From Oscarella lobularis (lineage: Eukaryota; Porifera; Homoscleromorpha; Homosclerophorida; Oscarellidae): a stretch of DNA of 64,000 bases. Position numbers and translations under genes: made by a program. The stretch spans positions 6,437,733-6,501,732 of the forward strand of contig NC_089175.1 of NCBI RefSeq assembly GCF_947507565.1, written 5' to 3'. Below the pieces are notes generated by a model. That model saw only the letters and a list, made by a program, of their open reading frames with translations, was not told the origin of the DNA and searched no databases. Every line of letters begins with the position of its first letter. Position 1 is the stretch's first letter. Shown here one piece after another: positions 10,701-22,300 of the stretch.

Positions 10701-11664
10701 CATCAATTCTGTTAACCGCGGGAACAAAATCAGCGCTGACTTGGACATCATGAAACTCAGTATCACAACTCCTCCAAATGCCTTGATTAGAGTGAAAGTC
10801 CCCATAACCACAAGAAAAGATCTTTCTTCTGGCACCCACACCACTTTATGCAATGTCTGCAACTTCACCTGCCACCAAGTGTGTTCGGTCGTTGGCAATG
10901 AAAAACGTGGCTGCTGGGCAATGGATGGTAAAGGTTATTGCACGCAATGCCCAAGCAAATGCAAGTGGAGTTCACACCGTGATGACAACTTTTATTATGT
11001 AACAGTTTTCGAGGAAAGGGAAAGGCGCAATGAAGACATCCTCGCTGAGTGGAGCGACAACGGAAGAAGTGTTGAATCAGCTGTTCTCACGCTTATCAAT
11101 GAGTTCATTAGAGAACAGAAAACCATTCTGGCAAGTCTGCATAGCATGCACGATCTTCACAAGCAGCTCTGTGTTATTGCACTGCGTCATAACCCCAAAG
11201 GCATTCTCGATTACGTCGACAGTTTGATCGTCGAAGCGAAAACTCGAGGAGCAAGCGCAGAAGTCGAAGCTCTCTATGTGGCTCGAGACGTCATCAACTT
11301 ATCCGACGCCGTTGGTAAAGATGCTGATACTGCGACAAAAAGCAGCGAAATGCTGAACAAGGTCATGGAGAAGGTCAAAACGGCTCTTGAAGGGCGAGTG
11401 AAAATGTCGAAAGAAGAACGTCTCACAACGCAAAATGAGCCAAGCACGTTCTACTACGAAATACACAAGATGCTCCCGAAGAGTTATCAGCAGAGAGTTC
11501 CTAAGCCAGTGAAGCCGTCAGTAATGCGGAAACTTGGCTCCTCTCTAGGCGTCGCAGATGCATCCACGGTGGATTTCAAAACGGACCTTCAGAATGTCAT
11601 CAGCGTCATCAAAGTTCTTCTTCATGACGGCATCTTTGCCATGTTCCAGTCGAAAAAAAGCTGA
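7768..11664 (+). CDS. Stonustoxin-like N-terminal module fused to FN3, P-loop GTPase and zinc-binding region (copy A)
   Basis: One uninterrupted 1298-codon exon. Residues 1-260 match the N-terminal MACPF/CDC-like half of the stonustoxin (SNTX) family. Residues about 265-390 form the helical region that follows it in that family. An Asp-run lies at about 444-458. A fibronectin-III-like domain spans about 545-650. A GTPase has G1 GESGHGKST (about 731) and G3 DSPGFGDT (about 798), with LLTFADA as the likely G4 position. A Cys/His cluster (CNVCNFTCHQVC...CTQCPSKC) starts near residue 1027, then helices follow. Such proteins are widespread in fish and invertebrates and are not known to be venoms outside scorpaenoid fish, so a cytosolic sensor or effector role is as likely as toxicity. 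ATG 7768 and ATG 7780 are both possible, and the second aligns with the paralogues. No signal peptide is seen. Confidence 0.85.
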   Translation: MSSNMSDADKAQPIVLPSLGNEYELGQFYNANANKFYDGYSAWDSEQVTKTQRIDDDDKSHTEFSLSTNDDKRNENAGLDVEGSVSLKLALFSVTGSAKYLNETKSHAYEARVGATCRVKTRERWMPMEQMMDLKYDMVLENPDFTHFVSKVVEGGQAHITFSKKCSSSEEESQLKGALAGTLRKFVTVEGSLALDKKDEVKKQQSSCEVKLTGDYNPTNPIVTFADAVEEAARLPQRLQGKTHTLTVHLLPVHMLDSRALRICRSLDRTDMSDVSAMLDDLLQARLELDYASKEVVNKKWFPNIYKQVQSTEKHLKNAEIAFKNVCTKILPQLRGARALDESTPILKVRLRNAIKEAGNAVKLANRFVEAKKTEKMMVDRILIAAQDNQIINDLTNEESTKSHCLSLSLAAVDTKKHCLQKKLRGCEKLIALCLNGSELAADDDDDDDDDDDDQDDDYAEWFENDSVVRNIYSNLDFLGERKKINEEGKVLNGMKYCIGRVAKITQPRKIAVACGNVVVVDEHGMIREAFFHGQPTGVRAKEEKKGERPLVCVQWNDESSGDDIAKCRITYWKICDDTEKPSSDDENFTRRTSRHKDIEIKTSSTVILPEGLLEDGCYYGLSVQTFSDFVGLSSSSDAVVLQTSRAPSIVSKIVEFYRVGQKKSILRSGWELDKKTNFLVVGRQTDERCTRRDLKTGNVAVDLVDVMPEYEPYIQAPKDDKDAKVVLMTGESGHGKSTHINGFFNWIFRISPHDPIRLLLVDDRKHSGLHSVTKKITVYRIRPHTGCRINKPLYLIDSPGFGDTEGIEADEYVARTYRALFQLITKINCVALAMRATENRCGPKTKAVLHNILHQFGVNVKENIIALLTFADAAKPPALLALGEVKVPLRQSVKINNASFVCGGETATSEAATSEAKQDGNDSKEFNELYWRLYETGNRRMFEAIEGLVSVSAGQSAEVTEERTKLNGHLSFLRGSIINSVNRGNKISADLDIMKLSITTPPNALIRVKVPITTRKDLSSGTHTTLCNVCNFTCHQVCSVVGNEKRGCWAMDGKGYCTQCPSKCKWSSHRDDNFYYVTVFEERERRNEDILAEWSDNGRSVESAVLTLINEFIREQKTILASLHSMHDLHKQLCVIALRHNPKGILDYVDSLIVEAKTRGASAEVEALYVARDVINLSDAVGKDADTATKSSEMLNKVMEKVKTALEGRVKMSKEERLTTQNEPSTFYYEIHKMLPKSYQQRVPKPVKPSVMRKLGSSLGVADASTVDFKTDLQNVISVIKVLLHDGIFAMFQSKKS

Positions 11665-12414
11665 GCAGCACAGCTCCTATAAAGCTGAATGGAGTCATTT
11701 ATGCATCCTAGCTACTGTACACACGTACTTGTTTGCTTTCACACGTTGCTTGCATATGCATGTCTTCTTTTTTTCGACAACTTGTTCGTCAGGTCTGTCA
11801 GTGCTAGTCCTTTTTTTTCTTTTTTCGGCTCTTCTTTCATTTCGTCTATCCTATTATTATCCGTGATCCTATCATGCTTTCATATCATCGCAGTGAGCTG
11901 CATACGCTTTCTCACCGCGTAAGCAACGATTCTGCCATCATTGTTGTCGGTCCGAGCGTTTTCGCCGTAGCTAGCGTCGGGCCTAGCGTAGTCACGTGAC
12001 GGAGGACGCTAAACGTATTGGGGAATCAAAATCGTAGTAGCGGAAATCGCAGTGGCTAGAGTCACGCGACGCCGTCGCGCGGAGACCCCGTCTCGTCCGA
12101 AGAGCGCACGGGTCACGTGAAGGGTCAGGTCACCTGACTACAGCACGATGGCGTAAAGAGTTTCGGCCGAAAGAGTTTTCGCGAAGTTCTACTCCTAGCT
12201 GAAGAGAAACAGTGCGAAACGTGCCTTGGCTTTTGGATTTAGCCGACGGTCTCCTAGTACTCTGCTGTTACGCCCTACTCTTCTTGAAAGAGAAGCTTTT
12301 TGACGTTGTGAGTCAGTGAGTGAATGAGTGAGATATTTATTAATACAGGGGATGTCTTTAGCTCAAGGGTGGTCCTCCAGACACCCTGTTACGTAGCGGC
12401 TGACGCTCCAAAGC
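11665..12414. other. Intergenic stretch with short PDZ-unit relic
   Basis: The segment near 12068-12112 (gagaccccgtctcgtccgaagagcgcacggg) is a remnant of the PDZ-unit leader seen after every stonustoxin-like copy. The CACGTG-containing piece at 12111-12142 recurs at 54848-54871. Nothing else is recognisable. Confidence 0.5.
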
Positions 12415-15400
12415 ATGACAGACGTCTCAAAGAGCTTTATGATTGAACAAGATGGTTTGTTTTTGTTTCGAAATCGCGTATTATCTCGACATTTCCTTTG
12501 CTAGAAAAGCACTGTTTTCTTGTTTTTTTCGTAGAGTTCTTCTCCGCTGTCGAAGAAGGAAATACAGAGGTCGTATCGCAGTTCATCGGTCGCTGTAAGG
12601 ATAAATGGATAAATTCGACATACAATGTAAAACAAATGTTTTCACATTTCTAAAAAAAAAATTGGTATTTTTTGTTGAAGAGCGGAGAAACTGCACTTCA
12701 TCTCGTTCCGAATGCTGAAATGGCAAAACATCTTATCTCCGCAGGAGCTAGTTTGGAATCAGTAGATGAAGTAATTAGCTACAGTATAACGGTATCATCT
12801 TTTCACGGACTAATTTAATGTCAGTGGGGGTTGACGCCTTTCCTTCGCGCTGTTGTCAATGGATACTCAGACGTTATGAATGCTCTAATTGGATGTGGTT
12901 GCCAAATTTCTGCAAAAGCCAAGGTAGGCATTAGCAGTCAGCAGTTTTATGATCGTCAATAATGGAATGTAGTATGGTGATGGAGCTCTTGCACTTGCGA
13001 GTCAAAAAGGTCATTTGGATATTGCAAGACAACTTGTTGAAATAGGATGCAGTGTCAATGAACGTCATCAGGTTTCAATTAAAGCCGAATTAGAAGACTC
13101 GTTTATTGTATATGAATGTTCAGAATGAGTATACTGCACTTCATTGGGCGTGTGAGAAAGGACACGCTGAAACTGCTGACTTTCTAATTTTGTCTGGAAC
13201 TGATATAGAAGCCTTGGATAAGGTATCGATGTACCAGCAATTGGAGGGTAATTTTCTCACGTTTTGACGTCAGTTCGGATGTACGCCTTTTCTTCGCGTC
13301 GTTTTCAATGGACATTCGGAAGTGATGCGTGTTCTTATTCAGCGTGGTTGCAATCTTTCTGCAAAAAACAAAGTAAATAATATCAGATAACGGGTCCCGA
13401 TCTAACAATCAGGTATGGAATGTAGAATGGTACTGGAGCTCTGGCAATTGCGAGTCACGAGGGTTATTTGAGTATTGCAAGAATACTTGTTGAAATGGGA
13501 TGCAGTGTTAATGAATCTTCCGAGTATTGCAACGTGAGCAAAATATAAGAAATTCGTCATTTATAACTGGGCGTTTAGAATAATTATACTGCACTTCATT
13601 GGGCTTGTGAAAATGGTCATGCTCTGATTGCCGAATTTCTTATTTCATCTGGAGCTATAATAGAAGCTTCGAATAGTGTATTGATTTATTATAAAATCTT
13701 TGATAATTCTCTCACGGTTTGACATCAGTTTAAATTCACGCCCTTCCTTCTTGCCGTGCTCCATGGACATTCAGAAGTAGTAAATGTTCTTATTAGATGC
13801 GGTTGCAGCGTTTCTACGAAGAACAGTGTAAGTATTATATTGTTGCAGGATTTTAGTATAAATTTGGAATGTAGATTGGTAATGGAGCCCTGGCACTTGC
13901 TAGTCAAAGGGGTCATTTGGATATCGCAAGACAACTTGTTGAAATGGGATGCAGTGTTAATGAATCTTTTAAGGTATTACAACGTGAGCGAAATGTAAGA
14001 AGTTTGGCATTTATGAATGTTCAGGATGGCAATACTGCACTTCATTTGGCGTATCAACATCATCGTCACGCAGTAATTTCTTATCTTCTTTTAGCGGGTG
14101 CTGATTCACGGGCAAGAAATTGGGTAGCAACATATCTTTTAATATGAGTTTCCTTTTTAATGTTGGTGTTAGTTTGGTGTATTGCCTCGCCAAATGGTAG
14201 TCGAAGACTATAATGAGGTAGGCAGTACCCCCCATTTAATGAGGCAGGTCTCCTAAGCAAGTTCATTGTGTACCCAATGAAAAGGCTAAAGAGTTTCTAA
14301 AATAAAACTTTTGAGTGTGACTTTATTTGTTTGTTTAGCCTATTTGTTATCCTGAGGATTTCGAGAACGACGACTGGTTGGATGATGATTTTGAAAACGA
14401 CGACCGTTCTCAAGAAATTTACGACGATGCTCTTAAACGCGGCTCCGTGACAGTGAATCGCTCTCGTGTCATTGTTGTTGGTCAAGACGGAGCTGGCAAG
14501 TCGTGCCTCGTTGATTCTCTTTTGAACAGACCTTTTGAGAAAGATAAAGCTAGCACAGAAGGAGCGGCCGTAGCAATGACCCACACTGCTGCAACAAGCG
14601 GATGGGTCGCTACTAACACCAAGGACCACTTAGATCCGCTTATTGCTGAGGGTGTCTATCGCATGAAACAGCAGCAGTCGCCGTTAATAAGAAGGCACGA
14701 CAACTCTCTTGAGTTATCCTATGAAGTTATAGAATTAGATGACATTAAAGATTTGGAAGACGCAAAAGAAGGCATATCAGACCTTGTCTACGGGACTCCT
14801 AAAGCGGTGGACGTAGTGCAACAACCACCTTCTGTAGAAACACTAGCGGAAGACTTGAAAGCCGTGGGAATGGAAGCCAAAACGCTCACTGCTAACCAGC
14901 AACAATTGGTCAATACTTTTCTGACAAATAGACCGACTGAAGATGATCTAATCAAGCAAAGTCTGGGCGTTCGCGATATCTGGGATTTGGGTGGACAAGA
15001 AATTTATCTCGCCACTCATTCGGCTTTCATGCCGGACAGCAAATCGTTTGGGTTGTCCATGTACATGATTGTAATGGACATCTCGAAATCGTTGTCTGAT
15101 AAAGCAGAATCTTTTCATCGATCCTCGGATGGCGAAATAATAGACCAAACTGACAATTTGGGCTGGATTTGCACTAACGGAGATTTCCCTCTTTACTGGT
15201 TTGGCTCGATTACAGCGGCTCACGCAGAAACGCCTTTGGGAGATCATTGGCTTGGCAAAGACGAAGAAGTTGCTCCTCCTCCTGTCTTCGCCATTGGCTC
15301 TCACCGAGACGTTTTAGAGAGCGACGAGAAACAGTTTCCTAATGCAGCGTCAATCAAAAAGTGGCTAAAGGAGCAAGGAAACCTGCTAGAGCAACTTCTC

Positions 15401-17151
15401 AGTGACAGCGACTTTATGAAACACATTGTTTTGCCTGAGAATGGTGTCGGGAAAGGCGATAACTTCCGTGAGTTCGCCCATTTCTTCAAGAAACTCTTTC
15501 TTATAGACAATTCTGTATCTGGTTCAATGTCTCCTTGTAAAGGCGTTAAAGAAATTCGAGACCGAGTTGATCGCATGACGACAGCGTATTGGAAAGGAAT
15601 GAAAAAGCAGCCTCTATTCTGGGTTTACCTTGAAATTCTTCTATTTCGTTGGAGCAAAGTCATGAAAACTGTTGTGGCTAAAGTGGACGAAGTAGCAAAG
15701 CTTGCTCAGCATCCAACAATCTGCAATATTTCATGTCGCGACGAAGTACTCGTCGCGCTGAAGTTTCTCGCGAACGCTGGAGCAATTCTCTATTACCCAG
15801 AAGCAGACGATTTAAAAGACGTCGTTTTTACCAGACCTATGTGGGTAGTCAAAGCTCTGTCAGCATTTGTAACAGCTGCAGAACCGGGCCCGTACATGAT
15901 GCCAGACTGGATAAATCTTAAAGACAAAGGAATAATGTCAAATGGTTTGATGAACTATCGTCTAAAGCAATTGAGGAAAGCCGTCTCGAGCGATTTGACT
16001 ACTTCGCTAAAAGACGCAGGCCCAGAGCAAATTGAAGAAGATAATAAGCAAATTGTCCGTCTTTTGGAACTTCTTGACGTCATCACGTTGGTCGAAGGAT
16101 TGCCCCAGACTGAATTTTATGTTCCTTCAATGCTCAAGACGTCATTTCTGTATCCTTCTACTTATTGGGAGCGTTTCACGCGGCGGCTCGAGTTGGAGCC
16201 GCTTTGTCGCGATCTCCCCGCTCCTCTCATTGTCATTCCGAGAAAGCTAAAATTTGTACCGGAATGTCTCTTCTTCCGTCTTGTAACCCGCTTTCTCAAG
16301 GTGTATCCGAATAAACCACGACTTTCACGTCATCAGTGCATCTTTCTGGTTCAAGATAAGTTTTCGTCGGTGGAAGGTACGCACAACATTTTCTTGAAAG
16401 TGCACAGATTAAACCGTTTTCTTCCTTTCTGTCTCCAGCGGAACTTGAGTTGTTGTATCACAAACGAGGTAAATGGGTCGCTTTAACGATTCATTTTATC
16501 AATGAAGAGGACCCAAATAAAACGAGCAAGGGCTTCTTGGTCTCAATCAGGAACCAGTTAGGCCAGCAAATGAAAAACGTCTGTCAACAAGGTCTGAGAG
16601 GCTTCAAGTATAGCATTTGCTGTCAAATTCGTACAGCGGACGACAAGTTTGGCATTCATCTCAGAAGTCTTCCTGTGATATTCAACGAGGACTGGGACTA
16701 TTCACCGAAATTGCCCAAACTTTATAATCCATTTTGTGAACCACTGGCTGTAAAGCAAGAAGAGTTTTTCAAAATTAACGGTTGGTTTGAAGGCCTGTCC
16801 GCTGATGCTATTAAAAATCAAGGTAAATGAGCAAAAGGCGTTTGGCTTGATCTTACCCGTTCTTTTTCAGATGCACTTCCTAAGGAGATCAACGTTTCTC
16901 TCATTCGCGTTGTCGCGACTTTAGTCAAAGCAAAATGGGAAGCGCTTGCTGTTTGTTTGGGACGAAATGCCAGTGACATACCGCAATACCAAGAAAAGTC
17001 AAAAGAGAATCTTCTTCGGGCCATGATGGTCATAGAGGATTGGTCTGCAGAAGTCGGTCGAAAGGCAACGGTAGAAGCTCTCATTCAAGCTTGCGAAGAG
17101 TGCGGCTTTCATAGAAATACCATAGAAGCGGCTATCAAGGAGAAGTTGTAA
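12415..17151 (+). CDS. Ankyrin-repeat Roc-COR-Death domain protein, complete
   Basis: Proposed exons: 12415-12454, 12535-12626, 12681-12770, 12825-12923, 12973-13071, 13124-13222, 13274-13372, 13426-13533, 13579-13677, 13729-13827, 13875-13973, 14025-14123, 14173-14217, 14339-16376, 16439-16822 and 16871-17151. The first exon (MTDVSKSFMIEQD) fits in phase with FFSAVEEGNTEVV, but its donor gtttgt is weak. Ten ankyrin exons follow. Roc has G1 GQDGAGKS near 14480 and G3 DLGGQE near 14985. COR runs about 15600-16370. The Death domain is the last exon (AKWEALAVCLG...VIEDWSAEVG). COR and Death introns are phase 1, at the same places as in the genes at 1-4212 and 29340-33214. Likely a cytosolic GTP switch with an ankyrin sensor and a death-fold output. 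Specificity is unknown. Confidence 0.9.
12681..14123 (+). repeat. Ten ankyrin exons with three-exon period
   Basis: Same order of three exon kinds as in 1-1276. Eight exons are 99 nt. Exon 12681-12770 is 90 nt and exon 13426-13533 is 108 nt. The introns are part of the repeat: the one before each third-kind exon ends aatgtag. Confidence 0.8.
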
Positions 17152-17323
17152 TAACGTTTAGTATTACTTAGTGCCCTACATGTTCATTTTTTAGACTGGG
17201 TTGTCAAAGCCAATCGCTTCCGTCACCGAGTCAAACAAAACGACAAGACGTAGGAATGGATGGCGAAACTAAAATTTATACTTATTTCCTTCTTTGAATT
17301 AATTTTGCGCAGGCTCCTGCAAC

Positions 17324-18158
17324 CAGGGATACTAGACAATAGGGATAAGAAACGCGCGCATGACCTATTGTAACGTCATAATACATGCGTGACTCGGCAC
17401 GCCCCCCTCCACGTCCGTTTGAACTCTCTTAAGTAATTCCCCGATTTCTCGAAATCCAAAAGCTCGAGAGCAAGTGAATAATTTTGGCAAGGTTGCAAAA
17501 TGTCTTTGCAACATTCTCGAAAGTCGTTTTAAAGCAAAACGATGATGTCCTATAGACGATTTCGACCCGTTTCCCTACAGCACCCCATCACCGTGACTTT
17601 GTGCAATTGTTATGATCGTTCTAGAGGTTTTCAGAACCCCAAAGTTCATTCAAATTGTTGACAATATACCTCAAAGTGCAACTGTATTGCCCAAAATCAT
17701 TACTGGTTTCTAACCGTCAAAATCGAGACGATTTTCTGCTAAGCACCTCTATTGGCAAATTGCAAAATTGCCTTTAATCTGGTGATTAGGAATGACAGAC
17801 GATCTTGGGCAGGACAGTTGCACTTTGACGTTTATAGTCTAATATTCGAATAGACTTTGGGGATCTAAAATCCTTTCAAACAATCATAACAATTGCACAA
17901 AGTCGCGTGCTGAAGAGAAACGGGCCAAAGTCGTCGTAAGCAGCCTCGTTTGATAAAAACGACAAAAGGAAATTAATTCGTAGTCAGTTGCAAACCTTGC
18001 CAAAATATTAGAAGGCTCTGCAGCTTTCAGATTTGGAGATATCGATAATTATTTGACAGAGGTCCAAGCTGGTGAAGGGGCGTGGCGTGTCACGCATCAT
18101 GCGTCACAATGTACACTGCCATGCGTGCGTTTCTTATCCCTATTGTCTAGTATCCCTG
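17324..18158. mobile_element. Palindromic hAT-like element, 835 bp
   Basis: Ends are CAGGGATACTAGACAATAGG and its reverse complement. Most of the interior folds back as well: gactttgtgcaattgttatg near 17597 mirrors about 17880-17906, and ggcaaggttgcaa near 17487 mirrors about 17988-18001. CTGCAAC flanks it at 17317-17323 and 18159-18165 as a probable target-site duplication. CAGGG termini and a 7-8-bp duplication fit hAT. There is no transposase, so it is non-autonomous. Confidence 0.75.
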
Positions 18159-18165
18159 CTGCAAC

Positions 18166-19336
18166 CGACCAAACGGCTCTCTCAACCGATGCCGAGTCTC
18201 AGGCTTTGAAGAGTAGTCTATCTGCTGTGGGCGATAGTCCAGCCGCGAAAACGAAAGGTGAAGGTGGAGGCGGTATAATGGAGCCGACCACCAGAGTTGT
18301 ACGGGTGGAGCCCGTATAACGGCGGAGGGAGGCTCTCTCAAACGTGATCTTAGGGCCGGAAGTGTCTGTCTGTATGTCTGTTCGTCACGCTACGTATTGT
18401 GACGTAACATAAAAACCCTTTTTTTCGTACAGCGCATGCGCGACATAGGGCCCGAAACGGTGCCCCAAAAAAGGCGATTTACGGCGCGAAAAAAGCGTTT
18501 TTTCTATAACAAACAGAAAAAATGCTTAGAAACCCTTATTTCCAATTGATCGTTGCTATTTTCCGTGTTATAAATGCCCTGAGAAACCGAAACGGCAGTT
18601 TTGATTGTCACGCTCTGACGTCACAATCAAAAGTATCCACTCATGTACAGTATGTGGGTGGGTATGTACGCGTGTACGGGTAACAGAAAATATGACCCGT
18701 ACACATGCATAGGTCCTCCTCAAATACAGAATACAGAGCACATTATCAAATACACACTACATCAGAAAAGCGCCTAATTAGGAAAGCATTGCAATCATGC
18801 AAGTATTTATAGTATGTAGGTAGGAGTGAGCTGTAGGCTGTAAGGACCACGTGAATATGTGACAAAATAAAAATTTATGACGTCACACAATGTTATGCAC
18901 TTGCGTACAGTAAGCGGTGGGAGGCTCTGCATGATGGCAACACGGTGAACACCGGGCCATCATTCTCTAGTATTACTGCAAGACTGTTGTAGCATTGTTT
19001 GAAGAGGCGTCTATCTACTCCAGGAGCGCATACAGTCTCTTTTAGGGAACTATACAGTCTCGTTAGAAACCCTAGCTAAGAGGCTGCGTTTTTTACGATC
19101 CGCCTGCAAAGCAGTCTTGTCCGCGTCGATCTTCGTCCGAGTCGGAATCGTCCTCGAGCGAGTATATGTTGCATCGAGCGAAATCCGCTTCGTTTCGGCT
19201 CGTGTGAAGGCTTCCGGTAAGGGTCTGCTAGGGGAACTCCCATTCACATCCCGCCCACAGACTCCCACAGACTTCTTTGAGCACATAGCCCGGACTTAGA
19301 ACTGGTCTTTCCGCGTTCCATCGCCCCGCCCGAACC
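18166..19336. other. Intergenic stretch before the TIR gene
   Basis: No gene supported. There is a (tgtctg)n-like tract near 18365-18383. The last 100 bp are GC-rich and lead into the Kozak-like ACCATGG at 19337. No clear TATA box is seen. Confidence 0.4.
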
Positions 19337-22300
19337 ATGGCTTTTCGCCCACCGGTCGGACGCTCGCAGTACTACTGCGAAGACCGCGGTTCTCGTCTCA
19401 GTGTATACATTTGCTGTTCCGACTTGGAAGACGATAGGGCGTTTGCTGAAGAACTCAAGCACTGTCTCGAAAGCGAATCGGTCGACGTCTTCTTCGACGA
19501 AGGCGATTACGACTTACGCCGTACAATGGACGCCGTCTCGCACAGCGTGCTGATCGTCACGCCTGCTCTTCTTCGTCATGACGTCGATTCCGTGGTCACC
19601 GACACAATTCTCCGACTGTCTCATGAGGATAGAATCGTCCCCTTGCTACTCTTAGTGGACGTCGAATTGAAAGATTTCGAGGACGTCTTTCCCTTCTATG
19701 CTTCCAATCCTTTACGATGCGAAGTTCGTCGAGATGTTCTAGAAGCAGCGGACAAAATATCGAATTTGATAATGCCAAGTAATTTTGAAGTACGGGAAAG
19801 TTTCATCGGTAATTCGTACGTCTTTTTTTATTCCGCAGAAACTGAAAACCGAACTTGGGCTGGCCTTCTCAGTTCAAGTGTTCGTCTTTCAGTAAGCAGA
19901 CAAAGAGGCCTTCGTCAAAAGCCTCTTAACTTGATAGGACGAAAAAAGGACGTGAAAAGAATACTAGATTTTTTCTATCGTGATGAACCGTCTTTACCCT
20001 TGTGCTGCATCAGTGGTTTGCCTGGCATTGGGAAAACTTCTCTGGCTACTTATGTGGCTCACCAAGTTAGAGAAATGTACTGGAAAGTCATCTACGTTGA
20101 CGCGCAACACCTCGAGTCTGAAACAGATTTCTGCACGAAATTGCTAATGAATCTGAAACCGCGCCTTCTGGAAAATGAACAGAGCGCTGATGTGGCAGGT
20201 CCTCTTTTGTCCGAAGTGATACAATTGCTTGGGGAGTTAGATCGTATCGTCATCATTTTTGATGGGTGTGATCGGGCGTTGGCTACTAAAGACCTAAAAC
20301 ACGGCTTTTGGGTTTTCTTGAGGAAAATCCTAGAATCTGTAAAGAAACGCTTTATGATACTAATGACGTCTCGCCAAAAAGCTCAATTTTCAGATTTACC
20401 AATTCTTGAAGTTGCACTTGATTGTCTTGAAAATGATGAGGCAGACAATCTTCTGAAGAGTTTCATTTCCCGTGAATTTCAGTGTTCGCTAAAACAAAGT
20501 ACCATTGCCAGTATTCGAGAACTTTGCTTTGGGGTTCCTCTGTTTGTGCGATTGGCGGGAGCTTTGCTCAGCAAGTATCGTGACGTTCTAACTCAGGAAG
20601 AAGTGGTTGAAAAAATGCGAGAAAAACCGTTTGAAAATGATAACCCCGCTACTGCTAGTAAAGCTTTCATTCTTAGCGTTTATAACCTGATTCCTTCATC
20701 AATGAAACTCTACCTTCATGGATTAGCTCTGTTTAGTGGTTCTTTTACCAGGATGGAAGGAGCGCAATTGTTTGGATTAGGTGACGAAGTGCAATTCGCT
20801 TTTGCTGTTATTGGTCCTCTCCGCGAGTTCTCGCTTTTATCGTCAGATACTGCTGCCACTGGCGATCAGATTGAATATCGTTTGCACAATCTTGTTCGAG
20901 AGTTTCTGAATGAACAAGAGTTCAAAGCAAAGGAGTTTCGAAACATTCAAGAGAGATATTGTGTCATGCAACTGAGTAAAATTTCTGAGGTACAGACGTT
21001 GTATGACAAGAATCCCCGACAAGCAATTTTGCTTTTCCAAATGTGCGGTTTCTCTAATGTTATTCGCGAACTAACAAGAGTTTTTGGCGAGGTAGGCGAG
21101 ACCAGCCTGGCTGTGTGGAAAAGACTTGTTTCTCTTGCTAGTTGTCCCAATTCTTCGATGAGATATTGCTTGGATAAAGACATAAGAAAAGATTTTCTAA
21201 GCGCTTGTCTTGGAGTGGCTTCAAAAAGAAACCTTAGTGTTATTGAAACAGACGTAAATCTTTGTTTAGCCGAGGTGCTTCTTGAGGCAAATGATTTTGA
21301 GGAGGCAGCCAGCAACCTTCGAAAGGTGCACACAAAACTTTCTTCTCTACATGCAGCAAGAGAAGCTAAAGACATTCTTGAGGCTCGATACTGCCTAACA
21401 GAAGCCAAACATCTTATAGGCAAGAACGAAGGACAAAATGCTGCAGCGAGTCTTTTGAACGGACTTACGCGTTATAGTTGGGCGAGAGAGCAACCGGACT
21501 ACTATGCGACACTAGGGAGTGCATGCAACTGTAATCAAGATTACAATGAAGCAGTTTATTACTACAGAAAGGCTTTAGAACTGCTCAAAGTCAAATTGAA
21601 AAGAAGTCAGTCACCTCATCCAGATATTTCCGACTTGCTCTTCAACACTGGTAGTTATCAGTTTTGTTCGGCTCACTATTTTGACAGTTACCAAAGTTTT
21701 CTTGAAGCTCTTGAAATGCAGCGCTATCTAAGGAGTAGCCGATTTACGCTTGCTACTACTTCATATCATTTGGGAATCTGCCAGGCAAGTCTTGGAAAAT
21801 TTACGCAGGCTTTTCATCATTTTAAAGAAGTATACGCTCTTTTGGGAGACACTAAAATCGACCAGTCAGCTGTCAATTTGCTTGCGCGTCAAGCTCATGC
21901 AAAGGTGTTATATACTAGAGGAGTTGAGTTGTGGAAAACTGATAAAAGCAGAGGCATTCTATCTCTGAGAGAGGCGGCATTTTATCTTCACGATCATTTG
22001 CTTCTTCTGATGAACAATACTGAAATGCTTCTAATTTTTGCAGAGAGCCACGCCTTGCTCTTAGCTATTTACTCTATGCTGTCTGACAAAAAACAGGCCG
22101 TTTATCATCAGCATCAACTTTGTCAGCTCTCTCTCGATGAAGGACAACCTAGCTGCTCAATTCTGTCTTACATAAGGAAGACTGATATTGAAGACAACTT
22201 GGGGCATATTGAAGCCGTAAGTCGACTGTCTGTCATCTTCTATTGTTACATCGGTGGGCGATTATTGGCGGCCTCGGAGGACAGTTTTGGTAAGAAGCAA

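Noticed and set aside
12111-12142. CACGTG-containing hairpin shared with 54848-54871
   Set aside because: Too short to separate a regulatory site from a dispersed repeat scrap.
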